Positions 63,806 through 64,000 of a DNA stretch of 64,000 nt are shown here, piece by piece. Location of the stretch: assembly GCA_965262425.1 (NCBI GenBank), contig OZ253536.1, positions 186,001 through 250,000 on the forward strand. Reading direction: 5' to 3'. A program made the position numbers and the translations under genes. The DNA comes from CAZOZZ01 sp965262425. Lineage in GTDB: Bacteria; Acidobacteriota; Terriglobia; 20CM-2-55-15. Positions within the stretch are counted from its first letter, which is position 1, and each line of letters starts with the position of its first letter. Below the pieces are notes generated by a model that saw only the letters and a program-made list of their open reading frames with translations, was not told the origin of the DNA and ran no database searches.

Positions 63806-64000
63806 GTGTAGTCCGCCAGAATTAATGAGATGTAAGTGCTTGTCCAACGTCTGATATAGATATGAGGAAAGCACCGAGGGTTGATCTTGATGTTCAGGTA
63901 CGAAAGGAACTGGAACGACTGAGGCGAAGCCGTAGTACATCGGTACGGTTGGCGGAACGATCCCAAATTGTGTTGCTGGCGGCTGAGAGTCTGAGGAACG
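63806..64000 (+). mobile_element. Second IS630-family element, cut by the window end
   Basis: Starts GTGTAGTCCGCCAGAATTAA, closely matching the left end of the previous element, immediately after the shared TA at 63804-63805. Spacing from end to ATG (56 bases) is almost the same as in the first copy. The two elements are related, not identical. Confidence 0.8.
63862..64000 (+). CDS. IS630-family transposase, N-terminal part
   Basis: The first 46 codons (MRKAPRVDLDVQVRKELERL, then RSRSTSVRLAERSQIVLLAA) align with the N-terminus of the transposase at 62708. It differs at several residues and many silent positions, so it is a related element and not a fresh duplicate. The rest lies beyond the window. 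Confidence 0.85.
   Translation, partial: MRKAPRVDLDVQVRKELERLRRSRSTSVRLAERSQIVLLAAESLRN

Noticed and set aside
1..64000. tRNA, rRNA, riboswitch or prophage signals
   Set aside because: I found no cloverleaf, rRNA segment, recognisable riboswitch core, integrase or phage structural gene by reading. A covariance-model scan could still find a small RNA I missed.

Overview
The window looks like the chromosome of an Acidobacteriota-type bacterium (inference; no rRNA is present). It carries an Oar-like TonB-dependent receptor ending in the usual RVTF-like tail, an 811-residue ADOP-type (acidobacterial duplicated orphan permease) MacB-like permease, and a serine/threonine-kinase N-terminus of the GGGGMGVVYRAEDTK type. 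All of this sits in GC-rich DNA with short intergenic gaps. The region carries a heavy load of mobile DNA: full ISL3, IS1380, IS1182-like, IS30 and IS630 elements, the start of a second IS630, three identical-length 317-bp non-autonomous elements, and several smaller inverted-repeat families. At least eight genes are broken.

Layout. 1-3889: TonB-dependent receptor cut by an ISL3 element. 3948-6244: PlsC-like acyltransferase coupled to a B12-binding radical SAM protein. 6261-22981: tandem array of eight patatin-like membrane-anchored lipases (called P1-P8 here). P5, P7 and P8 are intact. P1 is a deletion remnant, P2, P3 and P6 have single frameshifts, and P4 is split by a 317-bp element. An IS1380 sits between P2 and P3. 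22995-31039: small membrane protein, secreted glucose/sorbosone-dehydrogenase-like protein, alpha/beta hydrolase, two-subunit aconitase X and the ADOP permease. 31309-40010: M3 oligopeptidase, CPA1-type cation/proton antiporter, GNAT-like protein, PpsR-like regulator, CpxP/Spy-like periplasmic protein and a two-component system.

40611-48903 is a nitrogen and amino-acid module. It holds a PLP threonine/serine dehydratase-like enzyme, a complete polar amino-acid ABC transporter (lipoprotein, ATPase, two permeases), a hydantoin/Asp-Glu racemase, an N-carbamoyl-D-amino-acid hydrolase and a D-hydantoinase/dihydropyrimidinase. The last three enzymes together make up a hydantoin-to-amino-acid pathway.

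49156-62650 (minus strand) reads as one long, tightly packed polysaccharide operon that mobile elements have damaged. In transcription order it holds a truncated unknown ORF (cut by IS630), a glycosyltransferase fused to a transglutaminase-like domain, a second GT2, an NDP-sugar epimerase/reductase, an RmlC-like cupin epimerase, another epimerase, a heptose-7-phosphate-kinase-like GHMP kinase cut into three pieces by IS30 and IS1182-like elements, a GDP-mannose-4,6-dehydratase-like protein, a Nudix hydrolase, and an FHA-GAF-PP2C phosphatase split by a 317-bp element. The gene set suggests modified (6-deoxy-)heptose synthesis, but the broken kinase suggests the pathway is now inactive or complemented elsewhere. 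The window ends in two head-to-tail IS630 elements.
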